Part shown: one piece after another, positions 11,554 through 21,170 of the stretch
Layout: each line of letters begins with the position of its first letter
Position numbering within the stretch: the stretch's first letter is position 1
NCBI RefSeq assembly: GCF_010093595.1
Contig: NW_022985437.1
Span: 2,985,801 to 3,049,800 of the forward strand
Reading direction: 5' to 3'
DNA length: 64,000 bases
Origin: Mytilinidion resinicola
Taxonomy: Eukaryota; Ascomycota; Dothideomycetes; Mytilinidiales; Mytilinidiaceae
Translations under genes and position numbers: made by a program
The notes under the pieces: model-generated
What the model was told of the DNA's origin: nothing
The model's database searches: none
The model's input: only the letters and a program-made list of their open reading frames with translations

Positions 11554-11607
11554 TGTTGGAAGTGAAATTTTGAGTTTGGGGAGTAATCACTGCGAGAGCA
11601 GAGACTT

Positions 11608-11668
11608 GACGCAAGCACCCTCGCACGAAGCAGCTCCAAGGCTACTCCGTGCGAGGGATGCTTGCGTC
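11608..11668. repeat. Hairpin element, copy 2
   Basis: The same left arm as copy 1 stands at 11608-11630, with a 14-base loop (CAGCTCCAAGGCTA) and a right arm at 11645-11668 carrying one substitution and one insertion. The homology to copy 1 extends about 25 bases beyond the right arm. It lies just 5' of the ATG at 11553. Confidence 0.8.
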
Positions 11669-11949
11669 CACCCATCTCAGAGAGGTCGGCCACCTCCAAA
11701 TGAAGCTGGGAAGTTGTCAGTACGTTTGAAGTGGTGGAAACTGGTGCCGTTTGACTTACAAGGCCTGCCTCGCTGTCCTGTGGAAAGCGTGATGATGAAG
11801 ACGGAGGTCGGTGGGGCAAGACAAGGTCTTTATGGGTGTGTGAGCGGCCTTTTAAGCGAGGGGCGCTTGGCCTGATTAGGACGGCCGGGCCCCACTTTCT
11901 GACTTCATAGAGGCGGGCTAGGAGGAGTGAGAGGTAGTGGCACATATTT

Positions 11950-12480
11950 AGTCATTTTATGGGCGTACAGGCTACTGGCAGCGGCGCTAGGAGGGTGCTT
12001 AGATATTTCACTTCAGGTGGCAGAAAGAGCCTAGCAATTTCTATTATGGGAGCACATACGCCTTAGAGTATCTAGTTAAAGAATGCGGGGAGCAAGGGAG
12101 ATTTAGGAGCAGTCCCCACGCTGGGAAAACACTTTTGATAGGCCGCACCTATTACATTGGGGTGGGACGAGTTCCTCCTACAGTGCCAAACTTTTCACAT
12201 AGGAGGACGGTCCTCGACTTGGCTCATAATGGCGCAGGCCGCTCGCTTTGACCTTGTGATTCATAATCTGGATAGATGATGGTAAGAAGGGAATACCAGG
12301 TCATCAGATAGTCAGGACTGCAAATAGTGTGACAGTTCCGCCTTGATCAGACGGACTGCAGCTCGGTGCCCCATCCCGTCTTCACGACCGACTGAACCCC
12401 GTCCATAAGTTTGTAAAGTAGTCGTTAAGCCGCACACGGCGCTGCTCGATTGTCGATCTTGGGAGAGGCTCGGTGTAGGT
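11950..12480. other. Non-coding stretch
   Basis: No open frame on either strand has recognisable or well-biased protein sequence. It is moderately AT-rich and without obvious repeats. Confidence 0.4.
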
Positions 12481-13364
12481 CTAGCCCAAATCACGCAGCC
12501 TGGCGACCTTGCTCTCGTAACGGACGTAGACATTGTTGGAGTTTGCGTCGAAGCTTACTCCTTGCCCGTCTGACGCAAAGGACTGAGGTGCTAGCCGATT
12601 CTTGCGACGATGGACAAGATGCGGCCAATCTGCAGGCCACAGAAGGAGTCTAGGGCTACTGGGCAAGACGAAGTGGAGCTGCAGCTGGCGAAGACGACGG
12701 CCTGCAAGCCCGTAGCGTGCTGTAGATAGCTAAGGACGGACGCAGCGTATATATAGCTGAACGGAACATCCTCGAGGATGTCCTTGCCGATGTGCTCCCA
12801 TGGAATGGTATTTGCTGCAGCGTTTGGTACCGATTTGTTCTTGTACAGCCTCAAGATGTCTTTCCAATTGCCACGAAAAGGACCTACAGTCTTGAAGAAC
12901 ACTTTGTTGACAAGAGGAGACAGTCCACGAATCCTACGAAGGGTGCGATAAGTAGCCACCAGTGCTGAGTCTCCAGAAAGGGTCAGGGCAGAGCGGACAC
13001 CAGAACTGGACTCGAGTAATGTGCATTCAGGCGTGGCGCCCTTCATCTTCTTGAACAGATTCTCAAGCATCATGAGCTCCAGTTCCACAGGGAGCGCCTC
13101 CGTGGAGCCTTCGGCTTTGAGAGAGGCCTTCACTTCGGGCGACTTGATCCAAAATGTAGCTTATAACACCCTTGACTGGACAAGCATTCGAATGGGGGCT
13201 CGACATACATTTCCTAGGGTGGCCTTCTTTTGACACGCTACGCCGCTTCTCCCAAACTTCTTCTGTTTCTTAGCTGGACGGCGCTCGAGTTGCAAAGGGA
13301 GTCGCGCTCTGTCACGCTGGCCGGCAGGTGCGCAATTGCCATTGCCGTTGGCGACCGAAGACAT
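12481..13364 (-). pseudogene. F-box-like paralogue of the 16.9 kb gene, broken
   Basis: From an ATG at 13364 (MSSVANGNGNCAPAGQRDRA, then a basic stretch RRPAKKQKKFG) the frame meets one TAA near 13161. It continues in the same frame with STEALPVELELMMLENLFKK, SALTLSGDSALVATYRTLRR and GNWKDILRLYKN. A frameshift near 12.6 kb leads to a last piece, SNNVYVRYESKVARLRDLG, ending at 12481. Blocks and order match the intact gene at 16.9-18.2 kb. The TAA could come from CAA by a C to T change. Confidence 0.6.
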
Positions 13365-14030
13365 AGTGTTTTAGGCTTCGCCGGCTTTTATCACGTTTCC
13401 AGAACCCATGCGACCTCCATTATCGCTCAGGAACACCTGAGACTTCATCGCAGCGGACCTGATGGGCGGGTATGCCAGGATGAACTTGGGTATGAAGGAA
13501 ACGGGCGGAGGGTGGTCGTATGCCGGGTTCCGGCTTGCGCGCAGAGGTCGCTCTCAGCGCGCAGTGGTGGACCGATGCAGCGCTCGTCTCAGCTAATGAT
13601 CAACACTTGATTGTGGCTCGTAAATGGAAATGAGGTCGTACGTCGTCGTAAGCGGGCACTTTGCACCTGTGCGAGATGTGTCAACCGAAGGGAAGAGAGA
13701 TATTGGAAGAACTTCGTGAGCTGGATCACAGAGGCGACAACGTAGCGCACCGATGTGTGGCCTAAGCAATAGACCTAGAGGCACTGTTTCGCCGCCCGTG
13801 CGGCGGCCTACAAGAACGAGAAGGGGCTGCGGAGGGCTCGAGACTACGCTGTGACGGGGAACTTCCGGCGACGCCTCCGTCACTGAACTGCAGGTAAGAC
13901 AGGAGATACGAAGGCAATTTTTACTTCTTGACACTATGTGCCGTGTCAATGCAGAACTCTTTGGTGTGACATCAGACGTGTGGAGGTGTCGTGGCGTCTA
14001 AAGATATAAAAAAAGAAAAGTAGTACCCTC
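13365..14030. other. Non-coding stretch between a pseudogene and U6
   Basis: Open frames here (for example 13593-13949 minus) have no domain and atypical composition. A T-rich tract on the minus strand (13.99-14.02 kb) lies downstream of the U6 B box. Confidence 0.35.
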
Positions 14031-14031
14031 A

Positions 14032-14042
14032 GGACTCGAACC
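14032..14042 (-). promoter_or_regulatory. RNA polymerase III B box downstream of U6
   Basis: The minus strand reads GGTTCGAGTCC, a perfect match to the B-box consensus GGTTCGANTCC. It starts roughly 30-35 bases past the U6 terminator T-run. A downstream B box that recruits TFIIIC is known for yeast SNR6. Confidence 0.75.
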
Positions 14043-14070
14043 AGGTCCTACCACACGGGAAACAAAGTGC

Positions 14071-14077
14071 AAAAAAA
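14071..14077 (-). terminator. Pol III terminator of U6
   Basis: Seven consecutive T residues on the minus strand end the U6 homology, the usual pol III stop signal. Confidence 0.7.
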
Positions 14078-14175
14078 TTTTTGAAGCTACTCTTTGATAG
14101 AGCGTGTCATCCTTAGTGCAGGGGCCAGGCTAATCTTCTCTGTATCGCTTCAAATTGACCAAATGCCCGAAGGCG
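14075..14175 (-). ncRNA. U6 spliceosomal snRNA
   Basis: The minus strand starts with a 5' stem-loop (GCCTTCGGGC), then TTTGGTCAATTTGAA, the invariant ACAGAGA box, GATTAGC with the AGC triad, GGCCCCTGCAC, AAGGATGACACGC and a T-run at the end. These blocks are diagnostic of U6, which forms the catalytic centre of the spliceosome with U2. Two places differ from the usual eukaryotic form: GCCTGG where GCATGG is common, in the U4-pairing region, and AAGCG where AAACG or GAACG is usual just before ACAGAGA. TATA box, terminator and B box are all present at proper spacing, so it may be functional; a diverged extra copy is the alternative. Confidence 0.85.
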
Positions 14176-14197
14176 AAGTGCGTTGAATTTCTTGGAA

Positions 14198-14204
14198 ATA
14201 TATA
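14198..14204 (-). promoter_or_regulatory. TATA box of the U6 gene
   Basis: TATATAT on the minus strand lies 24-30 bases before the U6 start, the position where TBP/TFIIIB binds in U6 promoters. Confidence 0.7.
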
Positions 14205-14817
14205 CCTCCAGAGTGGGGCTTTGTTTTGACAATCTGAGCTCAGACTAGTACTCACGTGTCGTCAAGAGCCCCTCCACCTCCACACCAGACTGTATCCTCT
14301 CTAGTTCGACTTTTCAATAGTGTTCGAGCAAGCCCGCTTGACCGTAGCAGCGCGCACTTTCGCGAATGCTCAACCCCCAGCGCAGCCCGCCCAATCTCAA
14401 CCTTTTCTTTACGCGTCCAGCATTTCTTCCAAGACTTTGTAGCTCAGGATTGAACTCACACCGAACAGTCCTACGGTTAAGTGTACCCCCTGACTTCAAT
14501 GGTAGTTCATGTCATCGACAGCAATCCGTTGCTTAAGCGTTTACTTCTCATTACTAAACTTACTTCGTGTAGTATAACGTGGTGTCTGTTATCGTGAGTT
14601 TCATCGGCATACCGAGAGCTTTGTCCGCCGACCCGTGAGTGACGCAGTGCCGAAAGTTGAATCGCGCCAGCTTCAACGCCTTCACCTTCCACTATCCACC
14701 CCCGCTCACATTTCTCCCCGCAGAAAAGATCATGTTCTGCTCTGTCTTCTCTACGCATGCACTGGCGGATCTCCTCCATTCCACCCCAGCGCCTTATCGA
14801 CCTGCTCATCACACACC

Positions 14818-15102
14818 ATGCTGTCCAAAAACCCGTCCGCCTCCGCCGCCGAAGGCCCTGACGAAGTTCCCCTCGCCTGCATGCCGATAGAGGCGGAGGA
14901 CGAGACAATGACCGCGGAAGAGCTGGTGGAGCTAGTGCCCTTGACGACACCAATGTTGCGGGTGTCAACTTCAACAACTACCCCCGAGACTCCCTCATGC
15001 GCAAGCTCGCCCGGATGGAGGACAGCTCGCAAGCTGAACGAGACCAACTCGTCAAAGGAGAGTGCCAGCAAAAGACGGCGGCCGCCGACGAGACCTAGGT
15101 GA
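14818..15102 (+). pseudogene. Small gene of the [14 protein letters not shown] family, frame ambiguous
   Basis: An ATG at 14818 opens [36 protein letters not shown] and runs to 15102. The frame that matches the 8.3 kb copy in protein sense begins near 14880 ([40 protein letters not shown]) and ends at TAG 15096-15098. Probably the N-terminus belongs to one frame and the C-terminus to the other, with one indel between. Its upstream region shares a CGGCATACCGAG block with the promoter side of the 16.9 kb gene. The function is unknown. Confidence 0.4.
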
Positions 15103-15464
15103 AGTCGTCGCTGGTTCCTACCGTACGTAAAGCCCAACACTAAGTCAGGGGACTCGTCAAGCTGATACAAGCGATAGCCAAGGATGAAGACCGCAACCGC
15201 CGCCAGTCGCCGTGACTATAGGCTCTACCCCATCACCGGCGGATCACCCCTGGTCGTCAGCATATACAGAAAGCGGAACATCTTCCTCGGCCAGCACGGC
15301 CGTGTCGTCACTGTTCTGGCGCGGTGACTGGCCCCAGCCTGAAGCGCGTCTTGAAGATTGGTCCTAAGCACCGTGGCAGTCCCTCAAAGATCTCCCTCAC
15401 CCGCTCCCAGGTAGTCAGCACGGTGCGTACATTCCACACCGAACACTTATGAAGGGCACCGAGA

Positions 15465-16320
15465 TTGACCTTATACCAGATTGTGATCGCAACGAGGTTG
15501 CTGAACCTCCCCTTTCGCTATTTTGACTTGCCTGCGGAGTTGCAGCTTATGGTCCTCAATGAGCTGTTTCCGACGGCTCGTGGGGGAACGCTGAAATACA
15601 TCACCACTCGCTCCGGTAGATCTGCTCTCACCATAGGCGGAGACCCCAGTCCAGTCATCGCCTACAGGGCACTCCTCCGAATTTCGAAGAAGTTCAAGCG
15701 CGCAGACGTCAAGCCCCGCTTCTAGGCCATGGTCACCCACTTCGAGGGTGATTGGGCGGAGACATCGTTCGCCTCTATATGCCTATAGCTTCCGCCAACC
15801 CAGCCGAAACTCTCCCTGCGAAGATGATTAAGAATGTTGTTGTTCGGGATTACGAAAGTACTCCAAGCGCTCACGCTACTAGAGTTTTCCGCTGCTTTTG
15901 AGACTCTCACCTTCGCAGGCAACACCAGAGACGGCAGCACTCGAGTCTTCTGCGACTCCGGTTTCATCAACAGTACACTTGAGGGCTATATCGAGGACTT
16001 TATCGGGGCCATAGGCGTATACTTGGAGCCCCCAAGGCGAACGGCAAGATCGCTTATGACACCAACTACGACGATATCTACACGAAGTATGAGGCTGGGG
16101 TAGCGCAGAGGCTCATTCCAGGGGAGAGTTCGAGGGAACCACTAGATAAGCAGACTATTGTCCTCCAGACTCAGCGGCTTGACGGAGCCTTTTTGCTTTT
16201 CCTGGATATTTACAAGGGGGGAAGGGCAAGAGGGCTGGATAAGTATCCATGCGGAGATACTTCTATAAAGTCTCCACGCTTCCCCCAGGGTACGGTTGCT
16301 TCAAAGCAGGAGACTTAAGA
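15465..16320 (+). pseudogene. F-box-like paralogue, broken (tandem to 16.9 kb gene)
   Basis: Blocks in order: FDLPAELQLMVLNELFP (F-box-like helix), SALTIGGDPSPVIAYRALLR, a TAG at 15723-15725, THFEGDWA, a frameshift, VRLYMP, ANPAETLPAKMIKNVVVRDY, and after more shifts GKIAYDTNYDDIYTKYEAGV, QRLDGAFLLFLDIYKG. Each block has its equal in the intact gene 1.4 kb downstream. It is therefore a decayed tandem duplicate. Confidence 0.6.
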
Positions 16321-16911
16321 CGAGGAGTTGAGCTTAGGCGGGGCTGCTCTGTTCTCGCTGAGCATATGGATTGTTGGGGCGATGAGATTTCTTGAAGTAG
16401 AAATGGAATGAACCTTCTTGTCTGACCGACGTAAGACTATTGACGGTTATTGCATTCAATGTGACCCTCTGCTCAGAACACAACGCAGCTGCACATTGTC
16501 AAGTAACCCTCGAGGCTACTCCACACCTCAATTTCTACCCAAAATTTGACCACACTTATCGAGGCAGAGCAGCTCGATTTTTACCATTGAGATAATGATC
16601 ATGCTATTGAGTGAACCCCTTGTATCCGTAGTTGCCTGCCCAACGCTATTTGTAGCTTGCACATTTGGTCGCCGAAATCGGCATTGGTCCAGTTCATGTA
16701 ACTCTTCACGGCGTCCGTTGAGTGTTCTCGGCATACCGAGTGCTTCGTGTCTCGGGGGATCAGTGACCGACACGCGCCCGGAAACTTCAACACCACTCGT
16801 CCAGCTCAAACTCCTCGTCCAGTCCCGCACCCCTCTCTCTACTCAGCCTCCTCCCTGCGACGGCCACGTCCCCCACACCTGTACAAGCCTGCCACTCTCC
16901 GCACACCCGCC

Positions 16912-18167
16912 ATGTCAGCCTCTAGCATGGCCTCACCAACCTGCGCCGCCGAGGGCGTCGTCGAGGGCATCGCTGAAGGTCGTGAAGAAGAGTTGGCTCC
17001 GCAACAACCGGCCTCCACCGTACGTACTATCAAGGACGAGAGTTGCGAGTTTGCTTGGCCTAATACGTACCAGTCGTCGACAGAGTCCGCAGGTGTCGTC
17101 CGCGGCCGAACTGCGAAGGGACATGTCTTCAGCGCCAGCGTGTACCGCAAGAGAGAGACCGTCCTCCACCGCCAACTGTCCAAGGGGGCTCCGATCCTGC
17201 ATATCTCGAAGCGGGGCAGTGCGAAGAGCAGCAGGAAGAGCAGCGCGAAGTGCCGCGGCCGCTCCTCGAAAGCCAATATGGCGGCCTCTGATATCATCGA
17301 CGCGGTAAGTCCTGCAGTTCAACGTCCAAGACGAGTTCCAAGCTAATGCAGCACCAGGTTGCATTCCTCATCCGACGACTAGGCATCCCGTTTCCCTGGC
17401 ACGGCGAAATGGCAGCCGAGCTCCGCATGATGATCCTGAACGAAGTCTTTCGCAAGGAGAAGGTCGGCATCCTGCAATACGTCAAGACCAGCCCGGGAGC
17501 CTCAATTCTCACCGTATCTGGAGATCCTACGCCTGTCATCAGCTACAGAACCATGTTGCGCATCAAGAGCTTCTTTGAGTCTGGGGAGGTGGAGCGCCGC
17601 TTCTGGGCCTTGGTGTCACACTTCGAGGGAGATTGGGCGGATATTGTTCGTCTCTACAAGCCCGCGGCTTCGGCAACGAAGCCCACCACTCTGCCCGCCG
17701 GCAAGATTCAGAAAGTAGTCGTTCCAAATTTCGAGTCCAACATCAGCAAAGCCCAGGAGGCAATCGCCCTCCTCGAGTCGTCACCAAAGTTCGGAAGACT
17801 CGTCTTTGCCGGAAAGGTCAACGACAGCTGGGATCAGGCTTCTGACTTCCTCCTCAGTGGCCTCGCTGACTACCTGGAGAATCTCGCTGGTGGTGTCGGC
17901 GCGCATGTGGCTAATTTGAACCGCAACCTGATGGTTGGCTTCGAAGGCGACTACGGTGGCGTATACACCAAGAACGAGGCCGAGGTGACTAGGCTGCACG
18001 GCCTGGGCCAGCGCCCAGCTGCAGGCTTGGATGCGGCCACCGTCGCACGGCGTTGCCGGCGTTTGGACACAATCCTGCCGGTAGTTCTAGGCATCTTTCC
18101 GCAATCTAGCTGGGCGGCAAGGGCTAACATCGAGGCCTGTGCCGATGACTCCCTCTGGCCTGCCTAG
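16912..18167 (+). CDS. F-box-like protein, two exons, intact
   Basis: Exon 1 is 16912-17304 (MSASSMASPTCAAEGVVEGI, later a Lys/Arg/Ser-rich stretch). Exon 2 is 17358-18167. The 53-base intron has GTAAGT, branch GCTAATG and CAG, and the join is in phase (SDIIDA/VAFLIRR). The product has 400 residues. At about 143-162 it reads FPWHGEMAAELRMMILNEVF, an F-box-like first helix. Later come LTVSGDPTPVISYRTMLRIK, HFEGDWADIVRLYKP, FGRLVFAGKVNDS and GFEGDYGGVYTKNEAEVTRL. An earlier in-frame ATG at 16747 would add 55 residues of low-complexity Pro/Ser sequence. Two broken paralogues lie within 5 kb. An adaptor role in ubiquitin ligases is an inference from the F-box likeness. Confidence 0.7.
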
Positions 18168-18710
18168 ACGAAAACGGTTGGAGGTTATCTACGTTCGGCG
18201 CACGTACAAGATACGTTGGGCGTCGTTCGGCCTCGTTGCCGTCCACATTCCCCGGACTCTTCCTCTAGAGAATAGTGGTTCCTTCAGATAGACTCTCAAT
18301 CAAGCACAGTCTCAAATCTCGGGTCAAAAATGTGATATCATAGCACTGCGGTGAGATCGGTATTTGGTTTTTTTCGCTAGTAACCCCCTTCAACGAGATC
18401 AAATTAGCAGGTAACGCCCCCAGATTTATAAGACGCTGAGGCTATAGTTAGTATTCATTGCTTGAAATGTGAATGTGCGACTCCGCTGCCCTGCTTCTAA
18501 AGAATTGGTCTAAGATTGCGTAGAGCATACTTCGCTATTCACGATGGCTATGTCTGTCCGAAATTCCACATCTTTAGTATCCTAAAGGCAAAAACAAGGG
18601 AGATAATGATGCAGACAGAGCCACGCTCTCTGCAATAGCTTCAAGCATACGCCAATCGAGTGAAAGACTAAATTTGACATTCGTATCAAATTCGCCGAAA
18701 TTGCGGGATC
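18168..18710. other. Non-coding stretch
   Basis: AT-rich with scattered stops in all frames; no repeats or RNA genes seen. Confidence 0.4.
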
Positions 18711-18806
18711 AATCAAGGCAGGATCTCAACCCGCAACCTCCCGTCGGCACCCAGCCAGTGGCTAATATTAGACTGGACGGGTGCGCTACCTTTGCGCCAC
18801 TCAACC
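18711..18806 (-). tRNA. tRNA-like sequence with intron, probably a relic
   Basis: The minus strand folds as a cloverleaf. The acceptor is GGTTGAG with CTTGATT (several G-U pairs). The D arm is GCGC-AAAGGTA-GCGC and the anticodon stem CCCGT with ACGGG. The variable loop is AGGTT and the T arm GCGGG-TTGAGAT-CCTGC. About 32 bases lie between the anticodon stem halves, consistent with an intron. Against function: position 33 is not T, the T loop lacks TTCGA, and the acceptor is wobble-rich. The anticodon cannot be named safely. Confidence 0.35.
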
Positions 18807-20770
18807 TTTAATTTGTAGATTCGATGAATCTCGCAGCTTATGTGTATTGATTGCTAGACATCCGATGAGAGATCTTGAAGCCGTCCCACCTTGGAGGCTG
18901 CGGTTGGGGATCGTGGGTTGTGGGGAGCATGTTGGTGGGGTTGACCCGTCTAGGGCACTACCGTCGGTGCTTTCCCTATACGAATGGCGAATACGCGCAT
19001 CGTCATCGCTTGTTTGCGATCATACCTGTAACTTCAAGGTGCTTCACACCTTTTCGAACGTCAGTACCAAGGTAGCATCACTCAGGCCTGGATTCTGCAG
19101 CATTCCAGGATGATCTTCGAGAGGGGCTTTATTGATGACCGGCATAGATCTATGTCTTGTATACTAACAGTTCGCTGGCGCGTTTGAGCCACAAGTTGAA
19201 TGTAGTGAACACTCCCAGCAGTGCCTTCCCGTCGTCAGAACTGTCCTGAACGAGGGCTCAATTTTAGTCGATGACGAATGCAGCGGAATTTGCATGTAAG
19301 AAAGAAGCAATACAATCATACCCGCTTCAAACAGGCTCAAAACCGCAGCGGGATTGCTCGCCCTTTTGCGATGTCGGAGGGCCAGTGGGACCTTCAAATC
19401 GTTGTAAGGTGATCATACTCCACGGCATCACTTCCATGTCTCAATCCCCAAGGTAGATGAGTTGAGATGGTTTGCTCAGCCCAACGCCTTGTCTTCACGG
19501 AGGCTCCCTAGAATGGTGCGGCTAATAGCACATCTCCGTTATCGCTTAGTAGCCTCCCATACTCAAGGCACTGCTGAAGGCGTTAGATAGTTGGCATTTA
19601 TCATGTCCCATAGGCTTAGTTTGAGTGGTGCATTTGTCATGAGCGATTTTGGGTCACGGAGTGGAGAGTGGAGTAACTGCACTGGACGGCATCCCCCATT
19701 AAATGAGAGAGGAAAGAGAACGGAGAGAGAAAAACAAGATGAGTATGAAGAAGGGAATGCGTAAACACTAAACACTACTAGCTTTGTCCAATCTAGATGC
19801 GATTTCGGAGAGCGCAGCTATGGGATGGGATGTCGAAACAGAAAGAAAGGAAACATAAGCGGCATCAAACCGTTCTCTGCACGACTTCATGCCACGACCT
19901 AGTAGAGTCTTCACTCTCTTTCTTCGCCATCCGTATTCTCTGCGTCTTATCCACTTTGCTCTCCTCCGCCTCTCCCTCGTCTTCGTCTTCTCCGTCGTCA
20001 TCCCTAATTGAGCACAGGCGGCTAATCCCGAAGTAGCATCACATTCAATTTGGACAGGAGACCACTAAAATCTCCTCGAAGAATCAAACCATGATGTTCC
20101 CGTAGTCCTCGGCGAAGTTTTGGGCGTTATGAAGTCGTGGAGGTTGCGGCAAAGATGCAAGAAACGCTTCGTTCATCATGCCGCCTAGCGCCGCCATGTT
20201 GTTCGGCTTGGATAGGGCGAGGCGGTTCCACAAAATGCTCATCGCTCTGCTCCATTTGGATGCCATCAAGCCGTGGGACGGGAAGCGGTTCTAGGAGAAA
20301 CCCGCTAGGCTTTTTCATGCTTGTGATCTGGTTCTGAAAACATCCGCATCAAATCCCGTCCTAACTCTATTCGCGCCCAGCTGCAGGAGGCCGCGGACCA
20401 TGTCATCTTGGAGAATGATATCGACGCGATTCATATTAATGCACCAGAGGCTGGGGTAGCGCCCTGGGAGAAGTCGATTAGATCTCTAAGCCCACTGGAC
20501 GCCAGCTCCTCGATGCCAGTCATGGTTATGAACATGGCGAGGAAAATTCTGCAACGACGATAGCCCAGATTTGGTTTTCAAGTTGATTCGGCTTTTCATT
20601 GTTGTTTTATGTCCGCCATGCATCGAGACGCGAACCAACTGTGTATTCCGGCCACGCACGTGAAATCTCATCCATAGTACCCCCAGACAAACTCTAGAAC
20701 CATGCCATGATATGATATCCGTACCTCTTCCACAAGAACTCGCTCTCCGCAGCGAGCGGACCGATCATCC
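18807..20770. other. Gene-poor stretch with unconvincing frames
   Basis: A short acidic/Lys-rich minus-strand frame near 19.9-20.0 kb (DDDGEDEDEGEAEESK) and a minus-strand frame at 20084-20269 (MAALGGMMNEAFLASLPQPP) look protein-like. Both are isolated and flanked by stops, so they are at most exon relics. Confidence 0.3.
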
Positions 20771-20774
20771 TTGG

Positions 20775-21170
20775 ACCGAGCCCCGCTCGCCAATTTTCCA
20801 ATGCCTCCACGTTCATCCCGACACCACAGGGTTTTATGAATATTGGATCAGCCTAGTGAGTGTTGGAATCATGGTACACCCTGCTGAGAACGTTAGCGAT
20901 GAACCCTCACGAGGTGTGTGTAATCTACCACCATGCCGATTGTCACTTTCTCCCCGCCCTCTTCCTCCTCCACGGCTTCGTTTAGAACTATGTTGAGGAA
21001 GACCTAGGCGCAAGAGAGTCAGAATTATTGCCAACCCTTGCTCTTCCCCTCCAAGGATAGATCACGCACATCGTAGCCGCGCAGCACGCCTATGACCTTT
21101 CGGCTGTCGTTCAGTGAGACGAGGAGACGCTTGTCGAGGTACTGCGCAGGCGGATTAGCATTGAAGTCCG
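20775..21170 (-). pseudogene. Sm-G (snRNP G) gene relic with distal exons
   Basis: Reading minus: exon 2 (YLDKRLLVSLNDSRK, VIGVLRGYD), an intron starting GTGCGT and ending in CTAG, exon 3 VFLNIVLNEAVEEEEGGEKV (then TIGMV), a second intron (GTAGAT, GCTAAC, CAG or a later AG), and a scrambled last exon with MNVEALENW. This is the Sm fold: Sm1 in exons 2-3 and the Sm2 remnant at the end, closest to snRNP protein G of the heptameric Sm ring on U1, U2, U4 and U5. The last exon lacks a clean RGNSVVM motif and is out of frame. It is the only unit in the array with exons after exon 2. Confidence 0.6.

Noticed and set aside
11343..11945. Minus-strand frame of 200 codons across the hairpin
   Set aside because: It runs antisense-shifted through the SR-rich exon and the hairpin repeat; the correct frame there is MATPGLSDLEALLEE.
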